From contig JASPKZ010009659.1 in NCBI GenBank assembly GCA_030220185.1, positions 1 through 64,000 of the forward strand: a stretch of 64,000 bases of DNA, read 5' to 3'. Position 1 is the first letter of the stretch. Every line of letters begins with the position of its first letter. The notes below the pieces were generated by a model. That model was not told the DNA's origin, did not search any database, and worked only from the letters and a program-made list of their open reading frames with translations. The stretch comes from Diploptera punctata (lineage: Eukaryota; Arthropoda; Insecta; Blattodea; Blaberidae). Shown one piece after another: positions 62,927 to 64,000 of the stretch. The position numbers were made by a program, and so were the translations under genes.

Positions 62927-63318
62927 AATAAAAAAGGTTACTTGAATACACCCACTCTGCAACATAATTCCAAGAAAGATGAAAAATTTAAGAAATTTAC
63001 GTACCATCCAGAAGTTCATAACAAATTTGAAAAGATTTTCAAAAGATTTAATATAACATTGGCTCTGATTAACAAATTCAGCCTGGGTAATCTTCTGTTA
63101 ACTAATAAAAAAGTTAACACCCCAGACATAAAAAATCTGGAATTTATCAAATTAATTGCAAAGATGCAAAGTATATATAGGAAAAACAAAAAAGGAATTT
63201 AGACACTCACAAAAAGAACACTTTAGGAACATATAAAATGGTGAAATTTAAAAATCAGCTATAGCAGCACATGGTTTATTAGAGCATCTTAGAATTGAAA
63301 AAAGAAGCAAACTTTGAA

Positions 63319-63505
63319 ACTTCTTAATATTATTCGTTTTTAAACATCTTAATGATGGACAAATTATATTTGAAAAGAAAAATATACGTCTAGACTGGTT
63401 TAGATTGGAGGCCTAGGTGGCTCAGATGGAAGAGCATTGACACAGAAAGTCAAGGTCCTGGGTTCAAACCCCAGTCTAGGTGTATATTTTTCTTTTCAAA
63501 TATAA
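63319..63505 (+). mobile_element. tRNA-bearing element, single arm
   Basis: TTTGAAAC lies on both sides. Contains the tRNA-like gene at 63411-63482, in flanks AAAAGAAAAATATACGTCTAGAC and TATATTTTTCTTTTC. Confidence 0.65.
63411..63482 (+). tRNA. tRNA-like gene (AGA-type loop)
   Basis: GCCTAGGTGGCTCAGATGG head, anticodon arm TTGAC-ACAGAAA-GTCAA, T arm GGGTTCAAACCCC, acceptor partner AGTCTAGG. U33 is replaced by C. Confidence 0.4.
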
Positions 63506-63567
63506 TTTGAAACATTTACCTAAACCTTTGGTATTAACAGTTTGGGAAAAGATACACATTAAAAAAA

Positions 63568-64000
63568 AACATTAATTATATTATTTTTGGTCTGGACATC
63601 TTACCTCAATATTAATGTTGATTTGTTCTTGGACATGTTTCAAAACAATTCTCTGTTTTATCTTCAGCTTTCCCAGACTAATTAGTCTCTCAATATTAAT
63701 GTTGATTTGTTCTTGGACATGTTTCAAAACAATTCTCTGTTTTATCTTCAGCTTTCCCAGACTAATTAGTCTCTCAATATTAATGTTGATGTTGTTCTTG
63801 GACATGTTTCAAAACAATTCTCTGTTTTATCTTCAGCTTTTCCCAGACAATTAGTCTGGGAAAGCTGAAGATAAAACAGAGAATGTTTTGAAACATGTCC
63901 AAGAACAAATCAACATTAATATTGAGGTAAGATGTCCAGACCAAAAATATATAATTAAAATAACCTCAAAATATAACTTCCTAAATTAAATATTAAAAAA
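63568..64000. mobile_element. PLE-B end with 84-bp tandem triplication, cut by window end
   Basis: The left arm repeats an 84-bp unit starting at 63605, 63689 and 63773, each with a minus-strand ribozyme core (CUGAAGA at 63661-63667, 63745-63751, 63829-63835). The right arm (63850-63960) is a single inverted copy with the core at 63865-63871. Confidence 0.8.

Larger units (their letters stand above)
61530..63560 (+). mobile_element. PLE-C host with two PLEs at one target and a tRNA insert
   Basis: The host ORF pieces 61540-61653, 62927-63310 and 63510-63560 join in order (PLNVEDF, KKFTYHPEVHNKFEKIFKRF, a GIY-YIG relic, WEK). AATAAAAAAGGT occurs at 61654, 62724 and 62927, bracketing a PLE-C and a PLE-F-type foldback. 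A tRNA-bearing insert lies at 63319-63505. Confidence 0.75.

Overview
The window reads as nuclear DNA of an arthropod, most likely a cockroach or related insect. That placement is an inference from the repeat families (Penelope-like elements, mariner, piggyBac, several non-LTR retrotransposon families with GAA or AGTA tails, tRNA-headed SINEs), not a measurement. Base composition is AT-rich, introns are large, and there are no bacterial-style operons, rRNA genes or CRISPR arrays.

One host gene can be followed through the window: sphingosine-1-phosphate lyase (Sply/SGPL1 family) on the minus strand. Its start codon is at 44615 and its stop at 8764-8762. It has ten coding exons (about 545 codons) with GT-AG junctions over about 36 kb. 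The membrane anchor, the TGGTES segment, the HVDACLGGF segment and the PLP lysine in SADTHK are all visible. Eight exons read cleanly. Exons 2 and 6 each carry single-base indels, mostly in homopolymer runs, while the alignable protein on either side is preserved.

Almost all the rest is mobile DNA, much of it nested. The main component is a set of at least ten Penelope-like element (PLE) families, labelled A to L here for convenience. Several keep a GIY-YIG endonuclease tail, and the copy at 45083-46977 also keeps reverse transcriptase with YVDD. Most copies end in large inverted repeats, and many consist only of the two arms, flanked by 10-15 bp target duplications. In nearly every family the 3' arm holds a hammerhead-ribozyme-like motif: CTGANGA, stem II, GAAA, stem III, UH. 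In several families this motif lies inside the last codons of the PLE open reading frame, always in the same frame.

A second striking class is a family of palindromic elements that carry tRNA-like genes (Pol III A and B boxes, Ser-type GGA/AGA anticodon loop, no long variable arm) inside imperfect 21-bp inverted repeats. They also make 12-14 bp target duplications. The largest, at 39205-40150, has two tRNA-like genes on each arm.

Layout: 1-8.7 kb, PLE-A/J/H/B, a mariner inside a LINE inside PLE-H, and a small tandem array. 8.7-44.7 kb, the Sply gene with introns full of PLEs, SINEs, LINEs, two piggyBac elements, a tRNA-Tyr-like satellite composite, tRNA palindromes and two hAT-like MITEs. 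45-54 kb, PLE-B, PLE-K, PLE-G, LINE fragments and a Tigger/pogo relic. 54.4-57.5 kb, a second mariner holding two PLEs, which hold a further PLE and a SINE. 57.5-64 kb, LINE fragments, a stretch without recognisable genes, then PLE-C with two PLEs at one target site and a PLE-B end with a tandem ribozyme-bearing repeat.
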